Shown: positions 23,734 through 32,882, counted from the first letter of the stretch. The stretch: DNA of 64,000 nt from Pseudobutyrivibrio ruminis (GCF_015057245.1 NZ_SVET01000007.1:106362-170361), one strand, 5' to 3'. Translations and numbers: made by a program. The notes: generated by a model not told the origin, from the letters alone.

Positions 23734-24493
23734 ATTTCGTGTAGAAGAAAACAAGAAATATAAGTCACTTGAAATAATAAAAGCAGAAGCTTTGAGTCTT
23801 CCAAAGGGAGCTTTTGAATTTGAAAAAGCACTTTCAAAACCAGGGATAAGCTTTATCTGTGAATGTAAAAAAGCTTCTCCTTCAAAGGGAATCATAGCAG
23901 AAGAATTTGACTATTTGGAAATAGCAAAGGCATATGAAGAGGCGGGAGCTGATTGCATATCTGTTTTGACTGAACCAAAGTGGTTTTTGGGAAGTGACAA
24001 GTATCTAGAGGATATTGCAAATGCGGTTTCAATTCCGATTATAAGAAAAGATTTCACTGTAGATGAGTACATGATATACGAGGCAAAGGTATTAGGTGCT
24101 AGCGCTGTACTTCTAATCTGTAGCATCCTGACAGAAGAGCAAATTAGAGAATACATTCGTATATGCGATAGTCTTGGAATCAGTGCTTTGGTGGAGGCCC
24201 ATGATGATGCGGAAGTAAAGATGGCAGCAAAGGCGGGGGCTAGAATAATAGGTGTAAATAATAGAAACCTAAAGGATTTTTCAGTAGATACGGGAAATAG
24301 CAGGAGATTAAAAGCACTTGTAGATGACAAGGTGATTTTTGTATCTGAGAGTGGAATTAAAACAGCAGAGGATATATCTCAGCTGAAAGAAGCAGGTGTT
24401 GATGCAGTTTTAATTGGTGAAACACTTATGAAAGCAACTGACAAGAAGGGAAAGCTTAAAGAATTAAGAGGTGATAAAGATGACAACAATTAA
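23699..24493 (+). CDS. trpC: Indole-3-glycerol-phosphate synthase
   Basis: TIM-barrel enzyme that decarboxylates and closes carboxyphenylamino-deoxyribulose phosphate to indole-glycerol phosphate. It has 264 residues, normal for the single-function enzyme. Conserved strand motifs: FICECKKASPSKG near residue 55, DCISVLTEPKWFLGS near residue 82, PIIRKDFTVDEYMIYEA near residue 114, GVNNRNLKDFSVD near residue 182 and FVSESGI near residue 214. The start lies inside the end of trpD, which suggests translational coupling; it likewise overlaps the next gene by 14 bases. Confidence 0.96.
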   Translation: MNILEQLAEHARFRVEENKKYKSLEIIKAEALSLPKGAFEFEKALSKPGISFICECKKASPSKGIIAEEFDYLEIAKAYEEAGADCISVLTEPKWFLGSDKYLEDIANAVSIPIIRKDFTVDEYMIYEAKVLGASAVLLICSILTEEQIREYIRICDSLGISALVEAHDDAEVKMAAKAGARIIGVNNRNLKDFSVDTGNSRRLKALVDDKVIFVSESGIKTAEDISQLKEAGVDAVLIGETLMKATDKKGKLKELRGDKDDNN

Positions 24494-26273
24494 ACTATGT
24501 GGTCTTACAAGAGAAGAAGATATCATAAAGGCAAATGAGCTTAAGCCTGAGTATGTTGGATTTGTTTTTTGTGAGAAAAGCAAAAGAAACGTTAGTCGAA
24601 AGCAGGCAAAAAAGTTAAAGAGTATGTTAAATCCTGAAATAAAAGCTGTAGGTGTATTTGTTGATGCCCCAGAGCAGGAAGTTGAAAGCTTATTCGAAGA
24701 AAACATTATTGATGTAGCACAGCTTCACGGAAATGAAGACGAGGATTACATTAAATCTCTTATGGATAACAATATTCCTGTTATCAAAACATTTAAGGTT
24801 ACATCAGCAGAGGAGCTTATAAAGGCAGAAAAATCCAGTGCTGATATGATTATGTTTGATGCTGGAAATGGAGAAGGAAATAGAATTAAGGACTTGAATC
24901 TTCTCACATATATCGATAGACCTTTTATTCTTGCTGGTGGATTAAATCAGGAAAACGTAGCTGAAGCCATTGATACTGTAAAGCCATATGGTGTTGACGT
25001 TAGCTCTGGTATTGAGACTGATCATCTTAAGGATGGATACAAAATGGACCAATTCGTAAAAGCGGTAAGAGAGGATGTAGTTCCAGCAAAGAGCAAAGGC
25101 AGATTTGGTGTTCATGGTGGCCAGTATATTCCTGAGACTCTCATGAATGCAGTTATGGAGCTGGAGGAAGCCTACAATCATTACAAGGATGATCCAGAGT
25201 TTAACAGAGAGTTAAAGGAACTTCTTGATGAGTATGCTGGTCGACCAAGTCTTTTATATTACGCAAAGAAGATGACAGAAGACTTAGGCGGAGCCAAAAT
25301 CTATCTTAAGCGTGAGGATTTAAATCATACTGGAAGCCACAAAATTAACAACGTATTGGGACAGGCTCTTCTTGCTAAAAAGATGGGCAAGACAAGACTT
25401 ATTGCTGAGACAGGAGCAGGCCAGCATGGTGTGGCAACCGCTACAGCTGCAGCGCTTCTTGGAATGGAGTGCGTTGTGTTTATGGGAAAGGAAGATACTG
25501 AGCGTCAGGCACTTAACGTTTATAGAATGAGACTTCTCGGCGCAGAGGTAATTCCTGTAACCAGTGGAACTGCTACATTAAAGGATGCCGTTTCAGAGGC
25601 AATGAGAGAATGGACAACACGTATTGATGATACACATTATTGCCTTGGTTCAGTAATGGGGCCTCATCCATTCCCAACAATCGTTAGGGATTTCCAGGCT
25701 GTTATTTCCAGGGAGAGCAGAGCTCAGATTCTAGAAAAAGAAGGAAGACTTCCAGATGCGGTTATCGCTTGTGTTGGTGGTGGAAGCAATGCCATCGGAA
25801 GCTTTTATCACTATATAAACGATAAGGATGTTGAGCTGATAGGTTGCGAGGCAGCAGGTAGAGGAATAGATACATTTGAAACAGCTGCAACAGTAAATAC
25901 TGGAAAAGTTGGTATATTCCATGGAATGAAATCATATTTTTGTCAGGACGAATACGGTCAGATTGCACCTGTATATTCAATCTCGGCAGGCCTTGATTAT
26001 CCAGGTGTTGGTCCAGAGCATGCATATTTGCATGATATAGGACGTGCAAAATATGTGCCAGTTACTGATGATGAGGCTGTTGATGCTTTCGAATATATTG
26101 CAAAGACAGAGGGGATAATTGCAGCTATCGAGTCAAGTCATGCTATCGCATATGCGAAGAAACTTGCACCTACAATGAGAAAAGACCAGATTATTATAGT
26201 TACTGTTTCAGGTAGAGGCGATAAGGATTGCGCAGCAATCGCACGTTACAGAGGGGAGGATATCCATGAGTAA
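24480..26273 (+). CDS. trpFB: TrpF-TrpB fusion: phosphoribosylanthranilate isomerase / tryptophan synthase beta
   Basis: One reading frame of 597 residues joins two enzymes. Residues 1-195 are a complete TrpF barrel (IKLCGLTREEDI, LHGNEDEDY, FILAGGLNQENV, VDVSSGIE). After a short linker, residues 205-597 are tryptophan synthase beta: GRFGVHGGQYIPETL, the PLP lysine at about 288 in HTGSHKINNVLGQ, ETGAGQHGVATATAAAL, and the phosphate loop GGGSNAIGSF. No frameshift or stop separates the parts. The protein should isomerise phosphoribosyl-anthranilate and condense indole with serine, partnered by TrpA encoded next. I chose ATG 24480 (AGAGGTGAT upstream); GTG 24471 is possible. Separate genes are the common arrangement. 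Confidence 0.95.
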   Translation: MTTIKLCGLTREEDIIKANELKPEYVGFVFCEKSKRNVSRKQAKKLKSMLNPEIKAVGVFVDAPEQEVESLFEENIIDVAQLHGNEDEDYIKSLMDNNIPVIKTFKVTSAEELIKAEKSSADMIMFDAGNGEGNRIKDLNLLTYIDRPFILAGGLNQENVAEAIDTVKPYGVDVSSGIETDHLKDGYKMDQFVKAVREDVVPAKSKGRFGVHGGQYIPETLMNAVMELEEAYNHYKDDPEFNRELKELLDEYAGRPSLLYYAKKMTEDLGGAKIYLKREDLNHTGSHKINNVLGQALLAKKMGKTRLIAETGAGQHGVATATAAALLGMECVVFMGKEDTERQALNVYRMRLLGAEVIPVTSGTATLKDAVSEAMREWTTRIDDTHYCLGSVMGPHPFPTIVRDFQAVISRESRAQILEKEGRLPDAVIACVGGGSNAIGSFYHYINDKDVELIGCEAAGRGIDTFETAATVNTGKVGIFHGMKSYFCQDEYGQIAPVYSISAGLDYPGVGPEHAYLHDIGRAKYVPVTDDEAVDAFEYIAKTEGIIAAIESSHAIAYAKKLAPTMRKDQIIIVTVSGRGDKDCAAIARYRGEDIHE

Positions 26274-27042
26274 GATTTCAGAAGCATTCAAAAACAAAAA
26301 AGCATTTATTCCATTTATCACATGTGGAGATCCTGATTTAGAAACAACAAAAGAAATAATAAAAGAGCTTGAATTAAATGGTGCAGATTTGATTGAACTT
26401 GGTATCCCTTTCTCAGATCCAACGGCCGAAGGTCCTGTAATACAGGGTGCAAACATTAGAGCATTGAAAAATAAGATTACAACGGACCATGTTTTTGAAA
26501 TGGTAAAAGAGGTGAGAAATGATGTGAAGATTCCTCTTTGTTTTATGACATACGCAAATGTTGTATTTTCTTATGGCTCAGATAGATTTTTTTCTAAATG
26601 CCAGGAGGTTGGCATCGATGGAATTATCCTTCCAGATGTACCTTTTGAAGAGAAGGAAGAGTTTGAAGGAGTGGCATCTGAATATGGCGTAGACTTTATA
26701 TCGATGGTTGCACCTACTTCTGAGGATAGAATTGATATGATTACAAAAGAAGCAAAGGGATTTATTTATATTGTTTCTAGCCTTGGGGTGACAGGCACTC
26801 GAAGCAAGCTTAATGAAGGCATCAAAACTGTAGTAGATAGAGTTAGAAAGAACACAGATGTACCTTGTGCGGTAGGCTTTGGTATATCAACTCCAGAGCA
26901 GGCTGCCAAGATGGCTGATATATCTGATGGAGCTATTGTTGGTTCTGCGATTGTTAGAGTGGTAGAGGAGTATGGAAAAGATGCTCCAAAGCATGTAGGT
27001 GAATTTGTCAAATCAATGAAGGAGGCCTACCATGCATCCTAG
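26266..27042 (+). CDS. trpA: Tryptophan synthase alpha subunit
   Basis: Cleaves indole-glycerol phosphate to indole, channelled to the beta subunit. It has 258 residues. Motifs: FIPFITCGDPDLETT near residue 14, ELGIPFSDPTAEGPVIQ near residue 44 containing the catalytic Glu/Asp pair region, DGIILPDVPFEE near residue 118 and the phosphate-binding GVTGTRS near residue 173. The start overlaps the trpFB stop by 8 bases and its end overlaps trpE by 11. Confidence 0.96.
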   Translation: MSKISEAFKNKKAFIPFITCGDPDLETTKEIIKELELNGADLIELGIPFSDPTAEGPVIQGANIRALKNKITTDHVFEMVKEVRNDVKIPLCFMTYANVVFSYGSDRFFSKCQEVGIDGIILPDVPFEEKEEFEGVASEYGVDFISMVAPTSEDRIDMITKEAKGFIYIVSSLGVTGTRSKLNEGIKTVVDRVRKNTDVPCAVGFGISTPEQAAKMADISDGAIVGSAIVRVVEEYGKDAPKHVGEFVKSMKEAYHAS

Positions 27043-28528
27043 TTTTGAGCAGGTTAAAGAACTTGCAAAAAGCGGAGAATATAGAAGAATTCCTGTAATG
27101 ATTGAGATGTTATCCGACAGCTTCACGCCAATAGAAGTTGTTCGAATAATTAAAGCAGCAAGCCATCAGTGCTATTTATTGGAAAGTGCCAGTCAGACAG
27201 AAACCTGGGGAAGATATTCGTTTCTTGGATTCAACCCTAATTTGGAGGTGACCTGCCAAGAGGGACATCTTCTTATTAAGGAAAACAAGGGAGATAGTAA
27301 AGTCTTAATTCAGGAAAAAACAGTAGCACATCCAGGTGAAACACTACGTGAAATTATTAGGATGTATAAAAGTCCAGTGTTATCGGATTTTCCAACTTTT
27401 ACAGGTGGATTAGTAGGTTATTTTTCATATGATTACATCAAATATGCTGAGCCAAAGCTAAAGCTTGAAAATCATGGAGAAGATGATTTTAAAGACATGG
27501 ATTTGATGCTCTTTAACGATGTAATTGCTTTTGACAATTTTAAGCAGAAAATATATTTGATTACCGGTGTAATGCTGGATGAATCTGATGATTTGGAAAG
27601 CTTATATAATGAAGCAAATAATCGTCTAGAAAAGATAAAGAGCCTTTTGTTAAGCCAGAATAAAGCAACATTTCAGCCTCTTTCACTTTTGACAGAAATA
27701 AGGCCTAAATTCTCTAAAGAAGAGTATGGCGAAATGGTAAAAAAGGCTAAGCATTATATCAAGGAAGGTGATATTTTCCAGGTTGTACTTTCTAATCCTC
27801 TTACCGCAAAAGCGAAAGGAAGTCTTTTTGATACATACCGCCTTTTGAGAGCAAGTAACCCATCTCCATATATGTTCTATTTTTCTAGCGATGACATAGA
27901 AATAGCTGGCGCTTCCCCAGAAACATTGGTGAAGGTAGAACAAAAGCAGGTAAGCACATTTCCACTTGCTGGAACTAGGCCAAGAGGGAAAAGTAAAGCT
28001 GAAGACGCGGCTCTTGAAAAGGAGCTTTTGGCAGATGAAAAGGAACGTGCAGAACACAATATGCTTGTGGATTTAGGCAGAAATGACATTGGAAAAATAA
28101 GTAGTATAGGTTCTGTAAATGTGGAAAAATACATGGAAATAGAAAGATATTCACATGTAATGCACATTGGTTCTACTGTTGTAGGTCGTTTAGCTGATGA
28201 TAAGGATGCTGTTGATGCGATAGATGCAATATTACCAGCAGGAACATTGTCTGGCGCTCCAAAGTTTAGGGCATGTCAGATAATTGAAGAACTAGAGCAG
28301 AGCAAGCGTGGTATTTACGGAGGCGCTCTCGGCTATATAGATTTCTCAGGGAATCTGGATGTCTGCATTGCAATAAGGCTTGTATATAAGAAGAACGATA
28401 AAATCTGTATTCGTTCAGGGGCTGGTATTGTTTATGATTCTGTTCCAGAAAATGAAGCAATTGAATGCATCAATAAGGCGAAGGCAGTAGTGAATGCTGT
28501 AAGCCGCGCTGAGGGAGGTTTGGCATGA
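27032..28528 (+). CDS. trpE: Anthranilate synthase component I
   Basis: Converts chorismate to anthranilate using ammonia passed from TrpG. It has 498 residues. The N-terminal region keeps the tryptophan feedback motif LLESAS near residue 50. The catalytic chorismate-binding domain (about 225-490) has IKEGDIFQVVLSN, PSPYMFYF, GASPETLVKV, PLAGTRPRG, HNMLVDLGRNDIG and the GTLSGAPK segment. Feedback inhibition by tryptophan is therefore expected in addition to T-box control. Its position near the end of the operon, after trpA, is unusual. ATG is preceded by AAGGAGG inside trpA. Confidence 0.96.
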   Translation: MHPSFEQVKELAKSGEYRRIPVMIEMLSDSFTPIEVVRIIKAASHQCYLLESASQTETWGRYSFLGFNPNLEVTCQEGHLLIKENKGDSKVLIQEKTVAHPGETLREIIRMYKSPVLSDFPTFTGGLVGYFSYDYIKYAEPKLKLENHGEDDFKDMDLMLFNDVIAFDNFKQKIYLITGVMLDESDDLESLYNEANNRLEKIKSLLLSQNKATFQPLSLLTEIRPKFSKEEYGEMVKKAKHYIKEGDIFQVVLSNPLTAKAKGSLFDTYRLLRASNPSPYMFYFSSDDIEIAGASPETLVKVEQKQVSTFPLAGTRPRGKSKAEDAALEKELLADEKERAEHNMLVDLGRNDIGKISSIGSVNVEKYMEIERYSHVMHIGSTVVGRLADDKDAVDAIDAILPAGTLSGAPKFRACQIIEELEQSKRGIYGGALGYIDFSGNLDVCIAIRLVYKKNDKICIRSGAGIVYDSVPENEAIECINKAKAVVNAVSRAEGGLA

Positions 28529-29088
28529 TATTACTAATAGATAACTATGATAGTTTTTCATACAATCTTTTTCAGCTGGTAGGAGAAATTGAACCGGATA
28601 TTAAAGTTTGCCGAAACGATGAAATTCGTATTTGCGATATTGAAGAAATGAATCCTAGTCATATTATTATTTCACCAGGACCAGGTAAGCCTAGTGAAGC
28701 TGGAATATGCGAGGAGATTGTCACCCAATTCGCCGGTAAAATACCAATTTTGGGAGTATGCTTGGGACATCAGGCAATATGCGAAGCTTTTGGAGCAAAT
28801 GTCACTTATGCAAAAGAATTAATGCATGGTAAACAATCCAGAGTTCAAGTTGACAATAGCTGCAAGTTATTTAAAGGGCTACCAAATTCAGTGGATGTTG
28901 CTAGATACCATTCGTTAGCGGCAGATAAAGACTCTCTACCAGAAATGCTAAAAGCTGTTGCTGTTACCAAAGATGGGGAGATTATGGCTGTTGCGCATAA
29001 ACAATATGAAGTCTATGGATTGCAGTTTCACCCCGAATCTATTATGACCGCTGATGGAAAAAGAATGATAGAAAACTTTATAGCGTAG
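28525..29088 (+). CDS. trpG: Anthranilate synthase component II (glutamine amidotransferase)
   Basis: Class I glutamine amidotransferase supplying ammonia to TrpE. It has 187 residues, the stand-alone length. Active-site Cys79 lies in LGVCLGHQAI, and the His/Glu pair in LQFHPESI near residue 168. The oxyanion region ISPGPGKPSEAG is near residue 50. ATGA overlap with trpE. A similar protein can serve para-aminobenzoate synthesis (PabA); one copy may serve both. Confidence 0.95.
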   Translation: MILLIDNYDSFSYNLFQLVGEIEPDIKVCRNDEIRICDIEEMNPSHIIISPGPGKPSEAGICEEIVTQFAGKIPILGVCLGHQAICEAFGANVTYAKELMHGKQSRVQVDNSCKLFKGLPNSVDVARYHSLAADKDSLPEMLKAVAVTKDGEIMAVAHKQYEVYGLQFHPESIMTADGKRMIENFIA

Positions 29089-29092
29089 TGGG

Positions 29093-29140
29093 AGATTGTC
29101 AACCTTGATATATCTAAAGGTTGACAATCTAATTGTGTTT
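29093..29140 (+). terminator. Terminator of the trp operon
   Basis: A 14-bp perfect stem, agattgtcaacctt/aaggttgacaatct, with a 10-base loop, followed by a T-rich but interrupted tail (aattgtgtttt). Confidence 0.8.
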
Positions 29141-29188
29141 TGATATTGTTATTCAGGTGAAAAAATTAAAGTATTACAGGGAGGCAAT

Positions 29189-29755
29189 ATGGATAACACA
29201 AGCACATTAACAACAAAAGAATCAGCATTTAAAACACTTGATATTGCATATATTGCTCTTGGAGCAGCACTTATTGCAGTATGCTCATGGATTAGCATTC
29301 CTACAACAGTGCCATTTACTCTACAGACATTTGCAGTATTTGCCATGCTTTCCCTTCTTGGGGGCAAGAGAGGAACACTCTCAGTATTGGTTTACATTTT
29401 AATCGGAGCAGTAGGTGCTCCAGTATTTGCTGGTTTTTCGGGGGGAATTGGTGTAGTTCTTGGTTCAACAGGTGGCTATATTATTGGTTTCTTGCTTACA
29501 GGTCTTGTATACATTGTGGCTACTAAGCTATTCAAGAAGACACTTGTAGTTGAAATCCTAGCACTTGTCATTGGACTTGTAGCTTGCTATGCACTTGGAA
29601 CAGTATGGTTCATGGTTGTTTACTCTAGGGATGCTGGTGCAATTGGGGCAATGACAGCACTTTCATGGTGTGTTTTCCCATTCATCATTCCTGATTTAGT
29701 AAAGCTTGCACTTGCACTTGTACTTGCAAGAAGAGTTAGACCAGTAATTAAATAA
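29189..29755 (+). CDS. bioY: Biotin transporter BioY (ECF substrate-binding component)
   Basis: Integral membrane S-component of 188 residues that binds biotin and works with a shared ECF ATPase/T module, not in the window. About six hydrophobic segments. The family signature is GAALIAVCSWISIP near residue 33, PFTLQTFAVFAMLSLLGGKRG near residue 47-67, and GAVGAPVFAGFSGG near residue 75. GGGAGG is 6 bases before the ATG. It stands alone after the trp operon. No biotin biosynthesis gene is visible, so the cell may depend on imported biotin (inference). Confidence 0.93.
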   Translation: MDNTSTLTTKESAFKTLDIAYIALGAALIAVCSWISIPTTVPFTLQTFAVFAMLSLLGGKRGTLSVLVYILIGAVGAPVFAGFSGGIGVVLGSTGGYIIGFLLTGLVYIVATKLFKKTLVVEILALVIGLVACYALGTVWFMVVYSRDAGAIGAMTALSWCVFPFIIPDLVKLALALVLARRVRPVIK

Positions 29756-29774
29756 GTTATGAAATAAATTTGGG

Positions 29775-29855
29775 TTGAAATCCTTTCTAAAAAAAGGTAT
29801 ATTATTGCGTAACGAAGACAAAGGCGTCTGCTATAGGTTTAGCAGGCGCTTTTTC
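29775..29855 (+). promoter_or_regulatory. Promoter and nitrogen-type leader hairpin L1
   Basis: TTGAAA (29775-29780), 17-base spacer, TATATT (29798-29803), then the shared leader motif GACAAAGGCGTC at 29817-29828 about 14 bases after the -10. gcgtctgct (29824) pairs with agcaggcgc (29841-29849), followed by TTTTT. It stands in front of the amino-acid ABC transporter genes with about 90 bases to the first start codon. Confidence 0.8.
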
Positions 29856-29946
29856 TAAAATTAGCAATAGTAGTGCATTAAAGCTACAAAAATGCTAAAA
29901 TAATTTCTGTGTTTATTAACACAGTTTTCAGGAAGGAGATTTTGAA

Positions 29947-30747
29947 ATGAAGAAAAAGTCACTAGCATTATTAATGGCATTTGCAACAATGTTTGCAATG
30001 GTTGGATGTGGAAACGCATCAGAACAGGGCGCAACTGAACAAGGTGCAGATGCTGCTACTAGTTCAGATAAGAAATGGGTTATCGCTACAGATACTTCAT
30101 TCAAGCCATTTGAGTACACAGATGACAATGGAGATTTTGTAGGTATTGATGTAGATATCCTTGCAGCTATTGCTGAGGATCAGGGATTCGATTACGAGCT
30201 TAAGTCTCTCGGATGGGATGCTTCAATTGCAGCATGCCAGGCAGGACAGGCTGATGGAATGATTGCAGGTGCTTCTATTACAGATGAAAGAAAGGCATCT
30301 GGATGGGTTTTCTCTGATGGATATTATGATGCAAATCAGTCTATGGCTGTAGAGGCATCTTCTGATATTGCAGGTTTTGAAGATTTAAAGGGACAGTCAG
30401 TTGCAGTTAAGACAGGTACAATGAGTGCTTCTTATGCTGAGAGCCTTTCAAGTGAGTATGGCTTCACTGTTACATACTTTGAGGATTCTCCTACAATGTA
30501 TCAGGCAGTTGTAGGTGGTCAGGTTGCAGCTTGCTTCGATGACACTCCAATTATGGCTTCCAATATTAAAGATACTGGTATCTCAATGAAGATTCTTGAG
30601 AACACTGGTAACGATCCTGCTGAATACGGATTTGCAATTTTCAACTCAGACAACCAGGAGCTTATTGATATGTTTAATGCAGGTCTTGCAAATATCAAGG
30701 CAAATGGCACATACGATGAAATCATTGCAAAGTACTTAGGCGAATAG
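29947..30747 (+). CDS. Amino-acid ABC transporter substrate-binding lipoprotein
   Basis: Extracytoplasmic receptor of 266 residues of the bacterial solute-binding protein family 3 (HisJ/GlnH/ArtJ type). It has a lipoprotein signal with lipobox AMVGC (Cys at about 21), then a Ser/Thr/Ala/Glu-rich linker. The mature domain starts WVIATDTSFKPFEY, followed by GIDVDILAAIAED and the SITDERKASGWVFSDGY binding-pocket segment. It is likely specific for polar amino acids such as glutamine, histidine or arginine, but which one cannot be told. First gene of a four-gene unit behind leader L1. Confidence 0.93.
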   Translation: MKKKSLALLMAFATMFAMVGCGNASEQGATEQGADAATSSDKKWVIATDTSFKPFEYTDDNGDFVGIDVDILAAIAEDQGFDYELKSLGWDASIAACQAGQADGMIAGASITDERKASGWVFSDGYYDANQSMAVEASSDIAGFEDLKGQSVAVKTGTMSASYAESLSSEYGFTVTYFEDSPTMYQAVVGGQVAACFDDTPIMASNIKDTGISMKILENTGNDPAEYGFAIFNSDNQELIDMFNAGLANIKANGTYDEIIAKYLGE

Positions 30748-30758
30748 TATTAGATTAA

Positions 30759-30786
30759 AGGGGCAGGGGTTTACCTGCCCTTATTA
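30759..30786 (+). terminator. Partial terminator between receptor and permease genes
   Basis: gggcagg pairs with cctgccc around ggttta, followed by ttattatttat. Placed 10-40 bases after the receptor stop, it would let the receptor be made in excess over the membrane and ATPase parts. Confidence 0.65.
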
Positions 30787-30819
30787 TTTATAAAACCAGT
30801 TAGAAAGGGTTTATTATTT

Positions 30820-31491
30820 ATGTTAACTATTATTTCAGTTTATGGTCCTATGCTCCTAATTGCTATGGGCAGAACATTGCTTCTTGCATTACTAGGTTTA
30901 TTCTTTGCCTGCATTATCGGTATGCTTTTCGGTATTATGGGTGTAGTTAAGAACAGAGTAAGCAATGTAATCTCACAGATTTTTGTTGATGTAATCAGAG
31001 GAGTTCCGATGATTGTATTAGCCTTCTTTGTATATTTTGGTATTCCTTACTTATTTAATACCATCATTGGAGGTTTCTCTGTTAGTTTGACAGCTCTTCA
31101 GGCAGGTACAATCTGTCTTGCTTTAAACTGTGGTGCTTATATGGCAGAAATTATTAGAGCAGGTATTCAATCTGTTGATAAAGGTCAGATGGAAGCTGCC
31201 AGATCTCTTGGTCTTACATACGGGCAGGCTATGCGCAAAGTCGTATTACCTCAGGCAATCAAGACAATGATTCCTACATTCATCAATCAGTTCATTATTA
31301 CACTTAAGGATACATCAATTCTTTCAGTTATCGGTTTCCCAGAACTTGTTAACACAGCAAAGAACGTACAGGCAAACACATTCATGTCATTCCAGACATG
31401 GGCTATTGTTGGTGTTATGTATCTTATAGTTATTACAATCCTTTCACGTAGTGCAAAGGTTCTTGAAAGGAGATTAAACGTTGGCAGATAA
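30820..31491 (+). CDS. Amino-acid ABC transporter permease (HisM/GlnP type)
   Basis: Membrane subunit of 223 residues with five predicted membrane segments. The family signature is VIRGVPMIVLAFFVYFG near residue 65, and the ATPase-contact loop is AARSLGLTYGQAMRKVVLPQA near residue 125-146. It would form a homodimer with the ATPase encoded next. Its end overlaps that gene by 11 bases. Confidence 0.95.
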   Translation: MLTIISVYGPMLLIAMGRTLLLALLGLFFACIIGMLFGIMGVVKNRVSNVISQIFVDVIRGVPMIVLAFFVYFGIPYLFNTIIGGFSVSLTALQAGTICLALNCGAYMAEIIRAGIQSVDKGQMEAARSLGLTYGQAMRKVVLPQAIKTMIPTFINQFIITLKDTSILSVIGFPELVNTAKNVQANTFMSFQTWAIVGVMYLIVITILSRSAKVLERRLNVGR

Positions 31492-32221
31492 AGAAATTAA
31501 AATCAGTGTTAAAAATCTTAAGAAGTGCTATGGCGACTTAGAGGTATTAAAGGATATCTCCACAGATGTTACTAAGGGAGAGGTTGTTTGTGTAATTGGT
31601 CCTTCAGGCTCTGGTAAGTCTACATTCTTACGTTGCTTAAATAGACTTGAGACTGTTACTGCAGGCTCAATTGTTGTTGACGGAAACAACATCACAGATA
31701 AACATATCAATATCAATAAAGTTAGAGAAAACATTGGAATGGTATTCCAGCATTTCAATCTTTTCAACAACTTAAACATACTTGATAACCTTACACTTGC
31801 ACCTGTTCAGCTTAAGAAGTGTTCTAAGGCTGAGGCAGAGGAGCGTGCTAAAAAAATGCTTGCAAAGGTTGGCCTTGAGGACAAAGCATCAAGCTACCCA
31901 AGTCAGCTTTCAGGTGGACAGAAGCAGCGTGTCGCTATCGCTCGTGCACTTTGCATGGAGCCAGATATTATGCTTTTCGATGAGCCAACATCAGCTCTTG
32001 ATCCAGAAATGGTAGGAGAGGTTCTTCAGGTTATGAAGGATTTGGCTGCAGATGGTATGACAATGGTTATTGTTACTCATGAGATGGGATTTGCTAGAGA
32101 AGTAGCAGATAGAGTAATTTTTATGGATGGTGGCTACATCATCGAGGAAGGCACACCTTCAGAGGTATTGCTTAATCCAAAGGAAGCTAGAACCATCGAT
32201 TTCTTAAATAAGGTATTATAA
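31481..32221 (+). CDS. glnQ: Amino-acid ABC transporter ATP-binding protein (GlnQ type)
   Basis: ATPase subunit of 246 residues. Walker A GPSGSGKST near residue 40, Q-loop FQHFNLF, signature LSGGQKQRVAIARAL near residue 143, Walker B IMLFDEPTSALD near residue 163 and the H-switch TMVIVTHEMGFA near residue 195. It starts with TTG 31481, supported by AAAGGAG 8 bases upstream inside the permease gene. The gene symbol reflects the family; glutamine specificity is not proven. Confidence 0.93.
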   Translation: MADKEIKISVKNLKKCYGDLEVLKDISTDVTKGEVVCVIGPSGSGKSTFLRCLNRLETVTAGSIVVDGNNITDKHININKVRENIGMVFQHFNLFNNLNILDNLTLAPVQLKKCSKAEAEERAKKMLAKVGLEDKASSYPSQLSGGQKQRVAIARALCMEPDIMLFDEPTSALDPEMVGEVLQVMKDLAADGMTMVIVTHEMGFAREVADRVIFMDGGYIIEEGTPSEVLLNPKEARTIDFLNKVL

Positions 32222-32230
32222 GAGGGGCGT

Positions 32231-32818
32231 ATGAAAAACATAATTACAATCAGCCGTCAGTTTGGTGCTGGAGGCGGTACAATCGGTAAAGAGGTAGCTG
32301 AGCGTTTAGGCTACTATTACTGTGATAAGGATATGATTATCAGAGCAGCAATCGAATCTGGCAATCTTAGTCCTGACGAAGTTAGATACTATGATGAGAA
32401 GGTACCAAGAGAGTTCGGTTTGGGACAGAGTCTTTTTGACTTCTACAACAAGCCTCTTGATGAGCGTCTTTACAATGCTCAAAAGGAAGCAATCAGAAAG
32501 GTTGCTGAAAAAGGCAATTGTGTAATAGTCGGCAGAAATGCCAATATCATTCTTAAAGAATTTGATCATTCACTTCATGTATTCGTTTCAGGTACAGAGC
32601 ACTTCCGTGTGAAGCGAATGATGGAGAAAATGCCAGGCACCACAGAGGAAAAGGTTCGCGAGGAGCTTCACAATGTGGACAAGGCAAGAAAGAAATACTG
32701 CAAGCACTACACTGGAACAGAATTCGGCAATGCCCAGTTCTACGATTTGTGCTTAAAGAGCTCAACACTTGGGCTTGAAAAATGCGTTGATATCATTTGT
32801 GATACAGCGAAGTTTTAA
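32231..32818 (+). CDS. Cytidylate-kinase-like P-loop protein
   Basis: Protein of 195 residues in the cytidylate-kinase-like family (AAA_26/Cytidylate_kin2), distinct from housekeeping Cmk. It begins IITISRQFGAGGGTIGKEVAE, a degenerate P-loop lacking the classical GKST, followed by GYYYCDKDMI, the central NCVIVGRNANIIL and C-terminal DLCLKSSTLGLEKCVDII. It starts 9 bases after the transporter ATPase gene with GAGGGG upstream, so it belongs to the same transcript. Its substrate is unknown. Confidence 0.83.
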   Translation: MKNIITISRQFGAGGGTIGKEVAERLGYYYCDKDMIIRAAIESGNLSPDEVRYYDEKVPREFGLGQSLFDFYNKPLDERLYNAQKEAIRKVAEKGNCVIVGRNANIILKEFDHSLHVFVSGTEHFRVKRMMEKMPGTTEEKVREELHNVDKARKKYCKHYTGTEFGNAQFYDLCLKSSTLGLEKCVDIICDTAKF

Positions 32819-32830
32819 TATTGTTTAATA

Positions 32831-32870
32831 GACAAAGGCGTCTGCTAATAAATAGCAGGCGCCTATTTTT
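32831..32870 (+). promoter_or_regulatory. Nitrogen-type leader hairpin L2
   Basis: The shared motif GACAAAGGCGTCTGCT (32831-32846) pairs with agcaggcgcc (32854-32863), followed by TATTTTT. It begins 12 bases after the stop of the kinase-like gene and ends 13 bases before the next start codon. No good promoter was seen between, so it may act on read-through as well as terminate the upstream unit. Confidence 0.72.
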
Positions 32871-32882
32871 ATGGAGATTATT

